Shown: positions 1 to 7,939, counted from the first letter of the stretch. The stretch is 23,601 nt of DNA from Clostridia bacterium (GCA_017379815.1 JAFNVK010000095.1:1-23601), one strand, 5' to 3'. Translations and numbers: made by a program. Notes: generated by a model not told the origin, from the sequence alone.

Positions 1-31
1 CTGCGGCCAATACGACAAGCGTTGTTTCCAT
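1..31 (-). CDS. Probable nucleotidyltransferase, first 10 codons only (partial)
   Basis: The left edge holds a minus-strand ATG at 31-29 followed by codons for METTLVVLAA before the sequence runs out. A clear Shine-Dalgarno (AAGGAG, about 43-49) sits 10 nt upstream, and a perfect sigma-A promoter lies further up. The hydrophobic beta-strand followed by LAA resembles the N-terminus of sugar-phosphate nucleotidyltransferases, where LAAG begins the nucleotide-binding loop. That family call is an inference from ten residues; that a gene starts here is well supported by promoter, ribosome site and reading direction. Confidence 0.5.
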   Translation of the reverse strand, partial: METTLVVLAA

Positions 32-86
32 ATCCTTTTTTCTCCTTTTCCGTCCGCCTGCGCGGAACGATAATCTTCAACAAAAT

Positions 87-115
87 ATTATAGCACAGAG
101 GCCGCCCCTTGTCAA
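87..115 (-). promoter_or_regulatory. Consensus sigma-A promoter for the gene at the left edge
   Basis: Read on the minus strand, TTGACA (115-110) and TATAAT (92-87) are separated by exactly 17 nt. Both hexamers are perfect. It points at the ATG at 31 and implies a 5' leader of about 50 nt. Confidence 0.8.
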
Positions 116-169
116 GGAAGGAAAACGGAGAAGTGCCGACTTTTTTGTCTTCCTTCTTAGGGAGATCAC

Positions 170-1246
170 TCAAGCGCGCCCGAAGATGCACTCACAGAAG
201 GACTTGGTAAATTCCTCTTTTGCTCCAAAATCCATCGCCTGCCCATAGATGCGCTCAAGCTCCCCGTGGATCGGGCGCACCTCGCGGAGGGCCGACTCAG
301 CCCCTGCCAGCATAGCGCGCCGCGTGCGCTCGGCGCGGTTGAGCTCCTCGCGCACGCCGTGCATCCGCGCCGTCTCCACAAAGCGGCGCATGGAGATCCG
401 TCTGTGCGGATAGGCGCATTCCTCCTCAGGGCATATCACCATGGCCACACCGCTTTCCGGAAGGAAGAATCCATCCGGCCGATCCGCAAGGATCGGGTCG
501 TGTGAAACGCGCATTCGCCAGCCTCGTGTCGGCGCGAGATTACCAAAGGCATCGAGAAGATACTGTCCTGCACCTCGGCAGTCCTCGATCCGGAGAATGC
601 GGCTTGCCTTGGCAAGATAGGTGTCAAAGCCAACTCTTCCCTGCATACCGATGGAATGCATGAGCGCGATCTCACAGGAAAATCCCCTTCCCCTTGGAAT
701 CTCTGCGGCAAGACGGGCGGCAAAGGAGAGGATCCGCTCTCGCTTGATAAAGGGAGCGACCAGCTCGTCGCGCAGATGCGTCATGCTCTCCACGCCCGAA
801 AGATAGCGGTAAGCGCGCCCGTAAGCCTCCTTCTTTTGCCGATGCAAGGCGGCGATCCTTTCCCGACTTTCGGCAAGGCGAACGGGATTCCAGAATGCGC
901 CAAGATCAACCAGCTCCTCCCGAACCCCCGGATGCATGGGCTCGTAGACGTGCGGTGCAGTGGCGTCAAGGAGCGCAATTCCCTCCTTGCCCGAGAAGAG
1001 ACGCAGACCGTCAAGAGAATCCGGGTCGGAGGAGCAATAGATGTACTCTGCACGCCATCCTTTTTTTCGAGCGGCCTCGGCAACCGCGCGCAGAAAATAG
1101 CTTTTTCCCGTTCCCGGACCTCCCTTAACGGCGTAAACACGATTGATGGAGGGAGCGTCAAAGCACTCCCCGTAATAGCTGCAAAAGCCTCCTGCACTGT
1201 TCGAGGCTGCAAAATAAGCATCCTCACCCGTGGAACGTATATCCAT
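170..1246 (-). CDS. PRK06851-like P-loop ATPase, 358 aa
   Basis: The N-terminus carries a clean Walker A, GGPGTGKS at residues 42-49, after a stretch typical of the uncharacterised PRK06851 ATPase family (YFAASNSAGGF, residues 11-21). That family normally has two tandem P-loop halves in about 360 residues, and this protein has the expected length. The second half can be aligned to the first, but the equivalent loop near residues 221-229 reads EDCRGAGQY: the Lys and Ser/Thr needed for nucleotide binding are gone. No signal peptide or membrane segment is seen, so it is probably cytosolic. The ATG at 1246 has a GGAGGG ribosome site 6 nt upstream. It is divergent from spoIIIAA, with 121 nt between the two starts. 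Its substrate and role are unknown; the family call is fairly secure. Confidence 0.8.
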   Translation of the reverse strand: MDIRSTGEDAYFAASNSAGGFCSYYGECFDAPSINRVYAVKGGPGTGKSYFLRAVAEAARKKGWRAEYIYCSSDPDSLDGLRLFSGKEGIALLDATAPHVYEPMHPGVREELVDLGAFWNPVRLAESRERIAALHRQKKEAYGRAYRYLSGVESMTHLRDELVAPFIKRERILSFAARLAAEIPRGRGFSCEIALMHSIGMQGRVGFDTYLAKASRILRIEDCRGAGQYLLDAFGNLAPTRGWRMRVSHDPILADRPDGFFLPESGVAMVICPEEECAYPHRRISMRRFVETARMHGVREELNRAERTRRAMLAGAESALREVRPIHGELERIYGQAMDFGAKEEFTKSFCECIFGRA

Positions 1247-1367
1247 AAAAGCCCTCCGTTTTTCTTGGTTTCGCTATTATGCTATGCAAAAGGCGTGCAG
1301 AGTTCTACTTTTTTTGCCCTCCGCATATAGTGGCTACGGACATTTGACGAAAGGGAGAGAAAAGGGC

Positions 1368-2303
1368 ATGCAGATCATCCGACGGGAAAGGCGGTCGCCG
1401 CAGATTCCGACAGCGCTTGAGGAGCTTCTTCCCCTCCCTCTCTGCGAGGAGCTCCGAAAATGCGGTGCGCCTGCCGTGGAGGAGCTTCGCCTCTATGCCG
1501 ACCGCATCTGCACGGTCACCGCCGAGGGAAAGCGCTATCCCCTTGGCTTTTCCTTCTCCCGCGAGGAGCTTGGCGGACTGCTCAAGGAGATGTGCCGAGG
1601 CTCGCTCTACGCGTACAGTCGGACCATCTGCCAGGGGTATCTGACGCTGGAGGGCGGAATACGAGTCGGAGTATGCGGCCACGCCGCAACCGAAAAAGGA
1701 AGCGTGATCGGCGTCAGCGAGATCACCGCGCTGATCCTCCGCATCCCACACGAGATCCCCTTATCGGTCGACGAGCTTCTCCTTCGCCTTCGCGCGCCGG
1801 ACGGACACCTGCACGGTCTCTTGCTCTATGCGCCGCCGGGAGTAGGAAAGACCACGGCTCTGCGCGCACTGGCCCGACAGATCTCCGCTCCCCCTTATCG
1901 CGTGCGGACCGTGGTGGTAGACACGCGCGAGGAGCTGGCGCACACGCTCAAGGGACGCGAGCTTGAGCTTAGCGTTCTCCTTGGATACCCTCGCCGTCTT
2001 GGCATTGAGATTGCCTTTCGGACACTGGGGGCGGATCTGATCCTGTGCGATGAGATCGGTGGGAGCGAGGACGCCTCTGCTATTCTCGCCGCAGCAGGCT
2101 GCGGTGTTCCTCTCGTCGCCACCCTGCACGCAGACTCGGTTGAAGAAGCGCTTTCCCGTCCCGCCATCGCAAGGCTCCACCGGGCAGGCGTGTTTTCCTT
2201 TTACGTGGGGCTTGAGCGCACCGCGTCTCTTCCCCTACGCTACACCTTTACCGCCCGGCAGGAGGCAGACCGCCTTTTTCGCTCCGGGCGTAATGGAACG
2301 TAA
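1368..2303 (+). CDS. spoIIIAA: Stage III sporulation protein AA, secretion-type ATPase
   Basis: SpoIIIAA is the cytoplasmic ATPase of the SpoIIIA-SpoIIQ channel linking mother cell and forespore, related to type II/IV secretion ATPases. Walker A is PPGVGKTT (residues 156-163), Walker B is DLILCDEIG (223-231), followed by a conserved ATLHADS (251-257). The 311-residue length fits the family. The frame is open further upstream to an ATG at 1230, but the ATG at 1368 is chosen because AAGGGAGAG lies 8-9 nt before it and translation from there gives the normal family length. It heads the spoIIIA operon and overlaps the next reading frame by 11 nt. In Bacillus subtilis the operon is sigma-E dependent. 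Here CATATAGT at 1324-1331 resembles a sigma-E -10 box, but I see no convincing -35 at the right distance. Confidence 0.95.
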   Translation: MQIIRRERRSPQIPTALEELLPLPLCEELRKCGAPAVEELRLYADRICTVTAEGKRYPLGFSFSREELGGLLKEMCRGSLYAYSRTICQGYLTLEGGIRVGVCGHAATEKGSVIGVSEITALILRIPHEIPLSVDELLLRLRAPDGHLHGLLLYAPPGVGKTTALRALARQISAPPYRVRTVVVDTREELAHTLKGRELELSVLLGYPRRLGIEIAFRTLGADLILCDEIGGSEDASAILAAAGCGVPLVATLHADSVEEALSRPAIARLHRAGVFSFYVGLERTASLPLRYTFTARQEADRLFRSGRNGT

Positions 2304-2802
2304 CGATCCGAAAGGAGGGATCCTTCTGCTTGTTTTGAAGCTGCTTGGCAGTCTGATGATCCTTCTCGCAGGGATAGGAGCCGCACTTTGCGCCGTCCAT
2401 TATGAGCGCACCCGCGTGCGGCTGCTTGACGGATGGATCGATCTGATCCTCTTTATCCGCGGACAGATCGACTGCTATCTGACCCCCATCGATGAAATGC
2501 TGCGCTCCCTCGACCCGGAGCTTCTGCGCTCTTGCATGGGGCGGGCGGGCTGCACCTCCCTTAGCGAGCTCCTGCACCAGGGCAGGCTCTACCTTTCCCC
2601 GGAGGCATACCGACTGCTGTCCGGATTCGTGCGAGAGATCGGCTCCTCCTACCGTGAGGAGCAGCTGCGCAGATGCGACTACTATCTTGAGGCCGTGCAT
2701 CCCCTTCGGGAGAAGATAGCCGAGGAGCAGCCCGTCCGCATACGTCTCTCGGTGACACTGGGCATTTGCCTGAGCATCGCCACGGCCATCCTGCTTTGGT
2801 AG
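2293..2802 (+). CDS. spoIIIAB: Stage III sporulation protein AB
   Basis: This is the second gene of the operon, in the conserved position. It has an N-terminal membrane segment (about residues 14-32 from the ATG), a charged helical middle, and a C-terminal hydrophobic segment ending TAILLW, as in SpoIIIAB proteins. The fold is related to GspF-type secretion platform proteins. The start is uncertain. ATG at 2293 overlaps spoIIIAA and has no ribosome site. A strong AGGAGG at 2313-2318 lies inside the frame and could serve CTG at 2326 (7 nt spacing) or TTG at 2335 (16 nt spacing), either of which gives the short N-terminus usual for the family. I list the ATG as the outer limit. Confidence 0.9.
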   Translation: MERNDPKGGILLLVLKLLGSLMILLAGIGAALCAVHYERTRVRLLDGWIDLILFIRGQIDCYLTPIDEMLRSLDPELLRSCMGRAGCTSLSELLHQGRLYLSPEAYRLLSGFVREIGSSYREEQLRRCDYYLEAVHPLREKIAEEQPVRIRLSVTLGICLSIATAILLW

Positions 2803-2874
2803 GGAGAAAACGCACGTCGCCGCAGCGATCCCGGTTTGGTAGGGAGAAAAATGCGCGTTGCCGCGGCGATAGCG
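2795..2874 (+). repeat. Imperfect 40-bp tandem repeat spanning the spoIIIAB stop codon
   Basis: Two units (2795-2834 and 2835-2874) share an identical 16-nt head, TTTGGTAGGGAGAAAA, then about 20 nt of similar sequence with one 1-nt offset and several transitions. The first unit contains the Trp-stop end of spoIIIAB. The second contains a possible mini-ORF, ATG 2851 to TGA 2880 (MRVAAAIAH), behind AGGGAG. The repeat accounts for most of the 123-nt gap before spoIIIAC. Confidence 0.8.
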
Positions 2875-2925
2875 CATTGACAGAAGAAAAAATGGGCCAC
2901 GGGCTTGGAAGGAGGCAAACGGGAT

Positions 2926-3120
2926 ATGGATATTTCGCTGATCGTCAGGGTCGCGGGGATCGGACTGCTTGTGGCCGTTGCCTCGCAGATCCTGACCAAA
3001 AGCGGACGGGATGAGCAGGCTGTTTTCGTCACCGTTGCCGGCATTCTCGTGGCGCTTACCCTCCTGCTCCGTCAGATCCGCGAGCTCTTCGACTTCATCG
3101 TCTCCGCCTTTGGAATGTAG
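2926..3120 (+). CDS. spoIIIAC: Stage III sporulation protein AC, 64 aa
   Basis: SpoIIIAC is a small integral membrane protein of the SpoIIIA channel. The protein has two hydrophobic helices (about residues 4-23 and 33-51) separated by a short polar turn with KSGRDEQ, matching family size and layout. The frame opens at an ATG at 2905, but ATG 2926 is preferred: AAGGAGG at 2909-2915 is 10 nt upstream of it, and the resulting MDISLI start matches the 64-residue length normal for SpoIIIAC. It is followed after 2 nt by spoIIIAD, so the two are probably translationally coupled. Confidence 0.93.
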   Translation: MDISLIVRVAGIGLLVAVASQILTKSGRDEQAVFVTVAGILVALTLLLRQIRELFDFIVSAFGM

Positions 3121-3122
3121 GC

Positions 3123-3521
3123 ATGATCAGCCTTAAGGTATGTATGCTTGCCGTTACGGGAATCGCGGCAGCCATGATCCTCAAGCAGTGGCGGAGTGAT
3201 CTGCTTCCTCTGCTCCGCTTGGCAGCCACGCTCCTTCTGGTGCAAGCGGTGCTTTCCGCCTCCCTGCCCGTTCTGGCCCTTTTGCGCTCGTTGCTCGGCT
3301 CAAACGGGCTTACCGATTATGCAGGAGTGCTGATGAAGGCGCTTGGCGTTTCGCTCCTGACCCAAACCTGCGCCAACGTCTGCCGTGAGTGCGGTGAGGG
3401 TGGGATCGCGGATGGCGTGGAGTGGATCGGCCGCGTGGAGATCCTTTTGCTCTCCCTGCCCCTGCTTGAGCGTCTCTTAAGCCTTTCGGGTGAGCTTTTG
3501 CGGCTTGGAGGTGCATCTTGA
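3123..3521 (+). CDS. spoIIIAD: Stage III sporulation protein AD
   Basis: SpoIIIAD is a membrane protein paralogous to SpoIIIAC with extra helices. The 132-residue product is hydrophobic throughout, with about four membrane segments; a conserved core around residues 59-85 (GSNGLTDYAGVLMKALG) is typical of the family. It begins 2 nt after the spoIIIAC stop with no clear ribosome site, so translation probably relies on coupling. Its last 4 nt overlap the TTG start of spoIIIAE. Confidence 0.93.
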   Translation: MISLKVCMLAVTGIAAAMILKQWRSDLLPLLRLAATLLLVQAVLSASLPVLALLRSLLGSNGLTDYAGVLMKALGVSLLTQTCANVCRECGEGGIADGVEWIGRVEILLLSLPLLERLLSLSGELLRLGGAS

Positions 3522-4705
3522 AGAGAAACGTCCGCCCTTGCCGTATGCTGCTCTTCCTTCTCCTTCTGCTTCTCCTTGCCCACCTCCTCAGCCTCGGCGC
3601 TTCTGCCGATGAAGGTACTCACGAGGAAGAAGAGGAGGAGGGGTTTGCTGAGGAAATGCCCGAGGAATTCCTTGCCCTTCTCGACAGCCTGCCCGAGGAG
3701 ATCCGTGCGCTTTTGCCCGAGGGCATCTTCTCGCAAAGGAGCGAGGAGGTCGGCGAGGCGGTGGGGAAAATGGGAGACTTCTTCTTTCTTCTGGAAGCCG
3801 TGCTCTCGCTCTGCGGTATGCGTCTGCGGGATTGCGTGGGGCTCTTTGCCTCGGTCATGGGCATCCTCCTGCTTTCCGCGATCTCCAAGGCCTTTGCCTC
3901 TTCCCTTGGGAGCAAGCGCATTGAGCAAGCCTTTTCGCTTTGCTCCTCACTGGTGATCCTGCTTTCCCTCTTTTCGCTGAGCTACCGCGGCTTTTCCTCG
4001 ATCTCCTCCTATTTTTCCACACTCAACGGCATAAGCGCGGCCCTCCTCCCCCTTACGGGCGTGCTCTACGCCATGGGCGGAAACCTCTCGGCGGCGACTG
4101 CCTCCACGGCAGGGCTATCGGTCTTTATGACCCTGACCGAGGAGGTAGTGGGGCGAAGCGTGCTCCCCTTGTGCGGGATCTGCCTTGCCTTCTCGCTCAT
4201 TTCCGCTCTGGATACCGCACCTCGTCTTAGCACGCTGGTCGCCTCCCTCAAGAAAAACTACACCACCGCCATCTCCTTTTTGATGACGCTTCTTCTGGCG
4301 ATGATCGGCGCGCAGACCACGCTTGGCGCAAAAGCCGACGGATTGGCTATGCGAGGCGTAAAATTTGCCGCAGGAAATCTCATCCCCGTAGTCGGCGGAT
4401 CGGTGGGCGAGCTTTTGCGCACGGTCAGCGCCGGCGTGGGCTATCTGCGCGGAACGGTAGGCGTGGCGGGCATCCTCTTTTTGCTTCTTGCGCTTCTTCC
4501 CACCCTGCTTGAGCTTTTGCTCCTGCGCATGACCTGGCAGCTCGCGGCCTCGGCGGCCGATATGCTCGGCTGCCCGGTGGAAAAAAAGCTGCTCGAGGAG
4601 CTTGCCTCACTCGTTGGTTATCTCATCGCCGCCGTCAGCATCTGCTCGTCCATTCTTCCCGTCTCTCTATCGCTCCTTGCGCACTGCGCATCTGCACTAT
4701 CCTGA
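3518..4705 (+). CDS. spoIIIAE: Stage III sporulation protein AE, polytopic membrane protein
   Basis: SpoIIIAE is the largest membrane component of the channel. The 395-residue protein begins with a signal peptide (basic start, poly-Leu core at residues 11-20, likely cleavage after ASA at about residue 30), then a strongly acidic stretch (HEEEEEE near 35-41), then about seven or eight membrane segments. The start is a TTG at 3518 overlapping the spoIIIAD stop by 4 nt, with GGAGGTG just upstream; an internal ATG at 3545 would begin directly at the hydrophobic core and is less likely. A signal peptide is expected for this family. Position and topology make the call secure. Confidence 0.94.
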   Translation: MKRNVRPCRMLLFLLLLLLLAHLLSLGASADEGTHEEEEEEGFAEEMPEEFLALLDSLPEEIRALLPEGIFSQRSEEVGEAVGKMGDFFFLLEAVLSLCGMRLRDCVGLFASVMGILLLSAISKAFASSLGSKRIEQAFSLCSSLVILLSLFSLSYRGFSSISSYFSTLNGISAALLPLTGVLYAMGGNLSAATASTAGLSVFMTLTEEVVGRSVLPLCGICLAFSLISALDTAPRLSTLVASLKKNYTTAISFLMTLLLAMIGAQTTLGAKADGLAMRGVKFAAGNLIPVVGGSVGELLRTVSAGVGYLRGTVGVAGILFLLLALLPTLLELLLLRMTWQLAASAADMLGCPVEKKLLEELASLVGYLIAAVSICSSILPVSLSLLAHCASALS

Positions 4706-4721
4706 AGGAGGCAAATTCTCC

Positions 4722-5201
4722 GTGGAGGGCTACTGTCTTTCGATCCTTGCCGCATCGGTCATCGGTGCAATCGTCGGTCTGCTTTCTCCGACGGGCGGCA
4801 TTTCCAAATATCTGCGGCTTACCGTTTCGCTCTTTTTGCTCTGCGCACTTCTCTCTCCTCTCCCCGCGCTCCTTGAGGATCTAGTCGATGGAGGAGGGAT
4901 CTCTCTTCTTCCCGATCGGGAGGAAGCGAAAGAGGAGTACCGTGAGTCCTTGGATCAAGCCTTGAACGACGCCTCGAAGGAGTACTTTATCAGTATGCTG
5001 ACCCGTGCTCTGCGCGAGGAATGCTCCCTTGCCGAGGGAACGGTGCGTTGCACGGTGCTGTGGCAGGAGGGCGATACGCTTCTCCCCCGACGCGTGACCG
5101 TAATTCTCTCGGGCGAGTCCATCTGGAAGGATCCCTCCCCCATAAAGGACTACGTCCATTCACTTCTCGACTGCGAATGCGCGGTCGCCATTGAACCCTG
5201 A
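4722..5201 (+). CDS. spoIIIAF: Stage III sporulation protein AF
   Basis: SpoIIIAF has two N-terminal membrane helices (here about residues 5-21 and 30-50) followed by a soluble domain related to the ring-building motifs of SpoIIIAG and SpoIIIAH. The frame is open back to 4602, inside spoIIIAE, but the GTG at 4722 is chosen: AAGGAGG at 4705-4711 lies 10 nt upstream, immediately after the spoIIIAE stop, and the product is 159 residues starting MEGYCLSI. The soluble part (residues 60-159) has charged helices and alternating beta-strands. It is spaced 15 nt from spoIIIAG. Confidence 0.92.
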   Translation: MEGYCLSILAASVIGAIVGLLSPTGGISKYLRLTVSLFLLCALLSPLPALLEDLVDGGGISLLPDREEAKEEYRESLDQALNDASKEYFISMLTRALREECSLAEGTVRCTVLWQEGDTLLPRRVTVILSGESIWKDPSPIKDYVHSLLDCECAVAIEP

Positions 5202-5216
5202 AAGGAGCCACTTCCG

Positions 5217-5720
5217 ATGCTTTCCTTCCTCAAAGCCTCCTCCGAGGATGCCCCTGCAAAGGGACGCCTCTGGATCATTCTGCTCGTTGCACTCCTTGGC
5301 GTTCTGCTCCTGCTCTTTGGCGGAAGCCTGGGAGAGGAGACGAAGGACGACGAGGAAACGCCGCAGCTGCAAAAGGAGGATCTCACCGCTTATCGCGAAG
5401 CACTTGAGGAGCGCATCCGCAAGCTCTGCGAATCGGTCAAGGGAGTAGAGAACGTCTCCGTGATGGTCACGCTCGAAAGCGGATTTTCCTCGGTCTACGC
5501 CACCGAATGGGAGGGAGATAAGGAAAGCTACGTCATCCTCGGCAGCGGCTCCTCGGCGCAGGCGCTTTATCTTGGGCAGAGCTCGCCCACCGTAACGGGC
5601 ATCGGCATCGTCTGCACGGGGGGCGGAAACGCCACCGTACGGCGGGAACTGACCGCCCTTCTCTGCGCGACCTTTGACCTCTCCAGCACGCGCATTCACG
5701 TGGCCGAGCGAGGGCCGTGA
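5217..5720 (+). CDS. spoIIIAG: Stage III sporulation protein AG
   Basis: SpoIIIAG forms a large ring in the space between the forespore membranes through a ring-building domain related to flagellar FliF and type III secretion ring proteins. The protein has a cytoplasmic tail, one membrane helix (about residues 18-36), an acidic linker (EETKDDEE, about 40-47), then the ring-building region with KGVENVSVMVTLESG (74-88) and a terminal TALLCATFDLSSTRIHV segment. At 167 residues it is on the short side for the family. AAAGGAGCC lies just before the ATG. A 138-nt gap follows before spoIIIAH. Confidence 0.93.
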   Translation: MLSFLKASSEDAPAKGRLWIILLVALLGVLLLLFGGSLGEETKDDEETPQLQKEDLTAYREALEERIRKLCESVKGVENVSVMVTLESGFSSVYATEWEGDKESYVILGSGSSAQALYLGQSSPTVTGIGIVCTGGGNATVRRELTALLCATFDLSSTRIHVAERGP

Positions 5721-5795
5721 TATTCACAAAAGGCCGTGGCTCCCTCTGCAGGCAAGCCGAGCATACGGAAAATTTTCTTCCCCCTCCGGCCGCGT

Positions 5796-5824
5796 GCATA
5801 TTCCGCTTTTCGCCGTCATAAGGT
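5796..5824 (+). promoter_or_regulatory. Candidate sigma-E-type promoter for spoIIIAH
   Basis: GCATA (5796-5800) and CATAAGGT (5817-5824) are 16 nt apart. The -35 matches the GHATA form of the Bacillus subtilis sigma-E consensus exactly; the -10 shares CATA and the final T with CATACAHT. It lies in the only large gap of the operon, 34 nt before the spoIIIAH ATG. This is a pattern match only. Confidence 0.35.
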
Positions 5825-5858
5825 GTAGCGTAATCAAATCACAGGAGGATTCTGATCA

Positions 5859-6443
5859 ATGAAGCAACCATCCACAGCAATCAGCGAAGTAAAAAGCGAA
5901 GGCAAGGTAACGGCGTTCTTTCAACGGATCGGAAAGCGCAACCTGATCATCGCCTGCTCCGTGCTCTTGATCGGCGCGGCGGTCTGGCTCAACTGGATGC
6001 TCTTCTCCTCTCCGGATACGGGAGACGGCTACGGCGGCTACGACAAGCCAAGCGGCAACGTTTCGGATGACCTTGGCGGCTCTTCCACGGTCGATGAGGA
6101 CAGCTACTTCTCTGCCACGCAGGTCAGCCGTCAGAAGGCGCGCGACGAGGCTCTTGAGGTCCTGCAGGCCGTTGTTGACAACGAGGACGCTACCGAAGAG
6201 CTGAAGAATGAGGCGCTCGCCAGCATCTCGCAGATCGCCGACGAGATCCAGAAGGAGTCGGACATTGAATCGCTCATCACCGCCAAGGGCTTTGAGCAAT
6301 GCGTTGCCGTGCTGAACGGTGACACCGCCTGCATCGTGGTCAAGGCCGAGAACCTTCAGGCCGCACAGATCGCCCAGATCAACGCCATCGTCTACGAGCA
6401 GACCGGCATCACCCCTGCGGGGATCACCATCATCGGCAAATGA
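5859..6443 (+). CDS. spoIIIAH: Stage III sporulation protein AH
   Basis: SpoIIIAH pairs with forespore SpoIIQ across the intermembrane space to form the channel zipper. This 194-residue protein has an N-terminal cytoplasmic stretch, one membrane helix (about residues 29-49), a Gly/Ser/Asp-rich linker, then the conserved extracytoplasmic domain: YFSATQVSRQKARDEAL (about 85-101), a long amphipathic helix, and a C-terminal ring-building fold ending TGITPAGITIIGK. ATG 5859 is supported by AGGAGG at 5843-5848, 10 nt upstream. It is the last gene of the operon and is followed by a strong hairpin. Its partner spoIIQ (or the functional analogue in Clostridia) is not in the window. Confidence 0.94.
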   Translation: MKQPSTAISEVKSEGKVTAFFQRIGKRNLIIACSVLLIGAAVWLNWMLFSSPDTGDGYGGYDKPSGNVSDDLGGSSTVDEDSYFSATQVSRQKARDEALEVLQAVVDNEDATEELKNEALASISQIADEIQKESDIESLITAKGFEQCVAVLNGDTACIVVKAENLQAAQIAQINAIVYEQTGITPAGITIIGK

Positions 6444-6457
6444 GTCAAACAAAAAAA

Positions 6458-6495
6458 GCGGGGCTGTCTCAAGCACAAGGTTGAGACAGCCCCGC
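6458..6495. terminator. Bidirectional intrinsic terminator between spoIIIAH and the BspA-like gene
   Basis: A perfect 15-bp stem (6458-6472 with 6481-6495) encloses an 8-nt loop. On the minus strand it is followed by seven T residues, making it a strong terminator for the lipoprotein gene. On the plus strand the tail is TTCGTTT, weaker but usable for the spoIIIA operon. Confidence 0.88.
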
Positions 6496-6506
6496 TTCGT
6501 TTGGGG

Positions 6507-7904
6507 TCATTGTTGGAGGCTTTCGGCAAGCCTTTGGTTTCCGTCGGCCAAGGTAATGCCCTCCCGCGCCGATGCACCTCTGAGCGCGGCACAGCCGCGG
6601 AAGGCGTTTTTCCCTACGGCTCTTACGCCGCCAAGATCGATCTGTTCAAGCGCATCACACGAGGCAAAGCAGGAGTTGGAAATCGCAGTCAGTCTATCCG
6701 GCAAAACAAGCTCTCGAAGGGAGCGGCAGAAGGAAAAGGCGTTGATGCCGATCTGCAGGGGGGTATTGCTCTCGCCAAAGGTAAGGCTTTCGAGGTAGTA
6801 GCAATACATAAAGGCGTTATCCCCGATCTCGGTCAGCGTTCCCGGCAGGTCGATCGCGCGCAGGTTGACGCAGCCGTAAAAGGCGCGTGCGCCAATGCGC
6901 TCGGTGTTAGCCGAGATTCGGACGGAGGCAAGCGACAGGCACTCGTAAAAGGCATCCGTTCCAAGCACGCGGCAGCCGTCCAGCAAAAGGATCTCGCTCA
7001 GCTCCTCGGGGTAGTAGCCGCGAGAGAACTCGGGAACGGCCGCGCCGAAGATATAGCCCAGGTAGGCATTCTCCTCACTTCCTCCTCCGATAAAGGGGAG
7101 CGTCATGCGGCGAAGCCCGTCACAGCTCTCAAAGGCACCGATGCCGACCGAGAGCAGCTCCTCGCCAAGGGAAAGAACGGTCAGAGAGGAGCAGGAGTGG
7201 AAGGCGTATTCCCCGATCTCACGAAGGCCGTCCAGGGGAATATAACAAAGCCGCTTGCAGTTGAAAAAGGCGAATTTCCCCACGGAAGCGATCTTCGGGG
7301 AAAGCAGGATCGCCTCAAGGTCGTTGCAATCAAAGAAGGCGTAGGCCGGGATCTCGGTCAAAGCGCCGCCAAGCGATACCGTCTTCAGCGTCGCAGGAAT
7401 CTTCAAAGAATTGTCGCTGTGGCTCGTTGCGCCAAAGAGGTATCCTGCGTACTGCGTCGCATCGGGCGTCTCTCCCAAAAAGGGCGTATGCAGATAGGCA
7501 AGAGATGCCGCATCCGAGAGGATCCCCTTTCCGATATGCAAAAGCGAATCGGGCAGACTGAGCGCCGTCAGCGCCGTTGCGGCAAATGCACCGTCCGCGA
7601 TTGCAAGGACGCGATATCCGTCAAGCGTCTCGGGAATGCGAAGCGCTTTAGCCTCGCCCACGTATCCCGCAATCGAAATCCCGCCCTCCACTACCGTATA
7701 GGTAAGCGTCGCGAGCGTGGCATCGGTCCATTCGGGAGCGTTCCCATAACCCGTGACCTCCTCAATAGCAGGGATCTCCCTCGGCTCGGCAAGAGGAGCA
7801 AGCGGCTCGGGCTCTCCGATAGGCTCTTCCCCGCCCCGACAGGAAACGAGCGAGAGAAGAAGCAGGAGAGAGAGCAAAGCTGACAAAAAGCGTACAGACT
7901 TCAT
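6507..7904 (-). CDS. BspA-like leucine-rich-repeat lipoprotein, 465 aa
   Basis: The N-terminus is a lipoprotein signal peptide: MKSVRF, a Leu-rich core, and the lipobox LVSC with Cys22 as the likely lipidated residue. After a Glu/Pro-rich spacer (about 25-55), the rest is a chain of 22-24 residue leucine-rich repeats of the BspA/LRR_5 type, recognised by recurring IGxxAFxxCxxLxxLxLPxxL units; AF is followed by C or F about eight times between residues 100 and 440. Such proteins sit on the cell surface and often mediate adhesion or protein contact in gut bacteria; a specific ligand cannot be read from the sequence. GAAAGGA precedes the ATG, and a promoter lies upstream. Convergent with the spoIIIA operon. 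It ends in a short Arg/Gln-rich tail. Confidence 0.9.
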   Translation of the reverse strand: MKSVRFLSALLSLLLLLSLVSCRGGEEPIGEPEPLAPLAEPREIPAIEEVTGYGNAPEWTDATLATLTYTVVEGGISIAGYVGEAKALRIPETLDGYRVLAIADGAFAATALTALSLPDSLLHIGKGILSDAASLAYLHTPFLGETPDATQYAGYLFGATSHSDNSLKIPATLKTVSLGGALTEIPAYAFFDCNDLEAILLSPKIASVGKFAFFNCKRLCYIPLDGLREIGEYAFHSCSSLTVLSLGEELLSVGIGAFESCDGLRRMTLPFIGGGSEENAYLGYIFGAAVPEFSRGYYPEELSEILLLDGCRVLGTDAFYECLSLASVRISANTERIGARAFYGCVNLRAIDLPGTLTEIGDNAFMYCYYLESLTFGESNTPLQIGINAFSFCRSLRELVLPDRLTAISNSCFASCDALEQIDLGGVRAVGKNAFRGCAALRGASAREGITLADGNQRLAESLQQ

Positions 7905-7939
7905 GCATATCCGTCCTTTCCAAAAATAACGTCTGCCCT

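Noticed and set aside
1303..1331. A sigma-A or sigma-E promoter for spoIIIAA built on CATATAGT/TATAGT at 1324-1331.
   Set aside because: The -10-like box is suggestive but no -35 match for either sigma factor lies at the proper distance.
6501..7883. A 460-codon open frame opposite the leucine-rich-repeat gene.
   Set aside because: The opposite strand has a lipoprotein signal, regular repeats, promoter and ribosome site; this frame has none and begins inside the terminator region.
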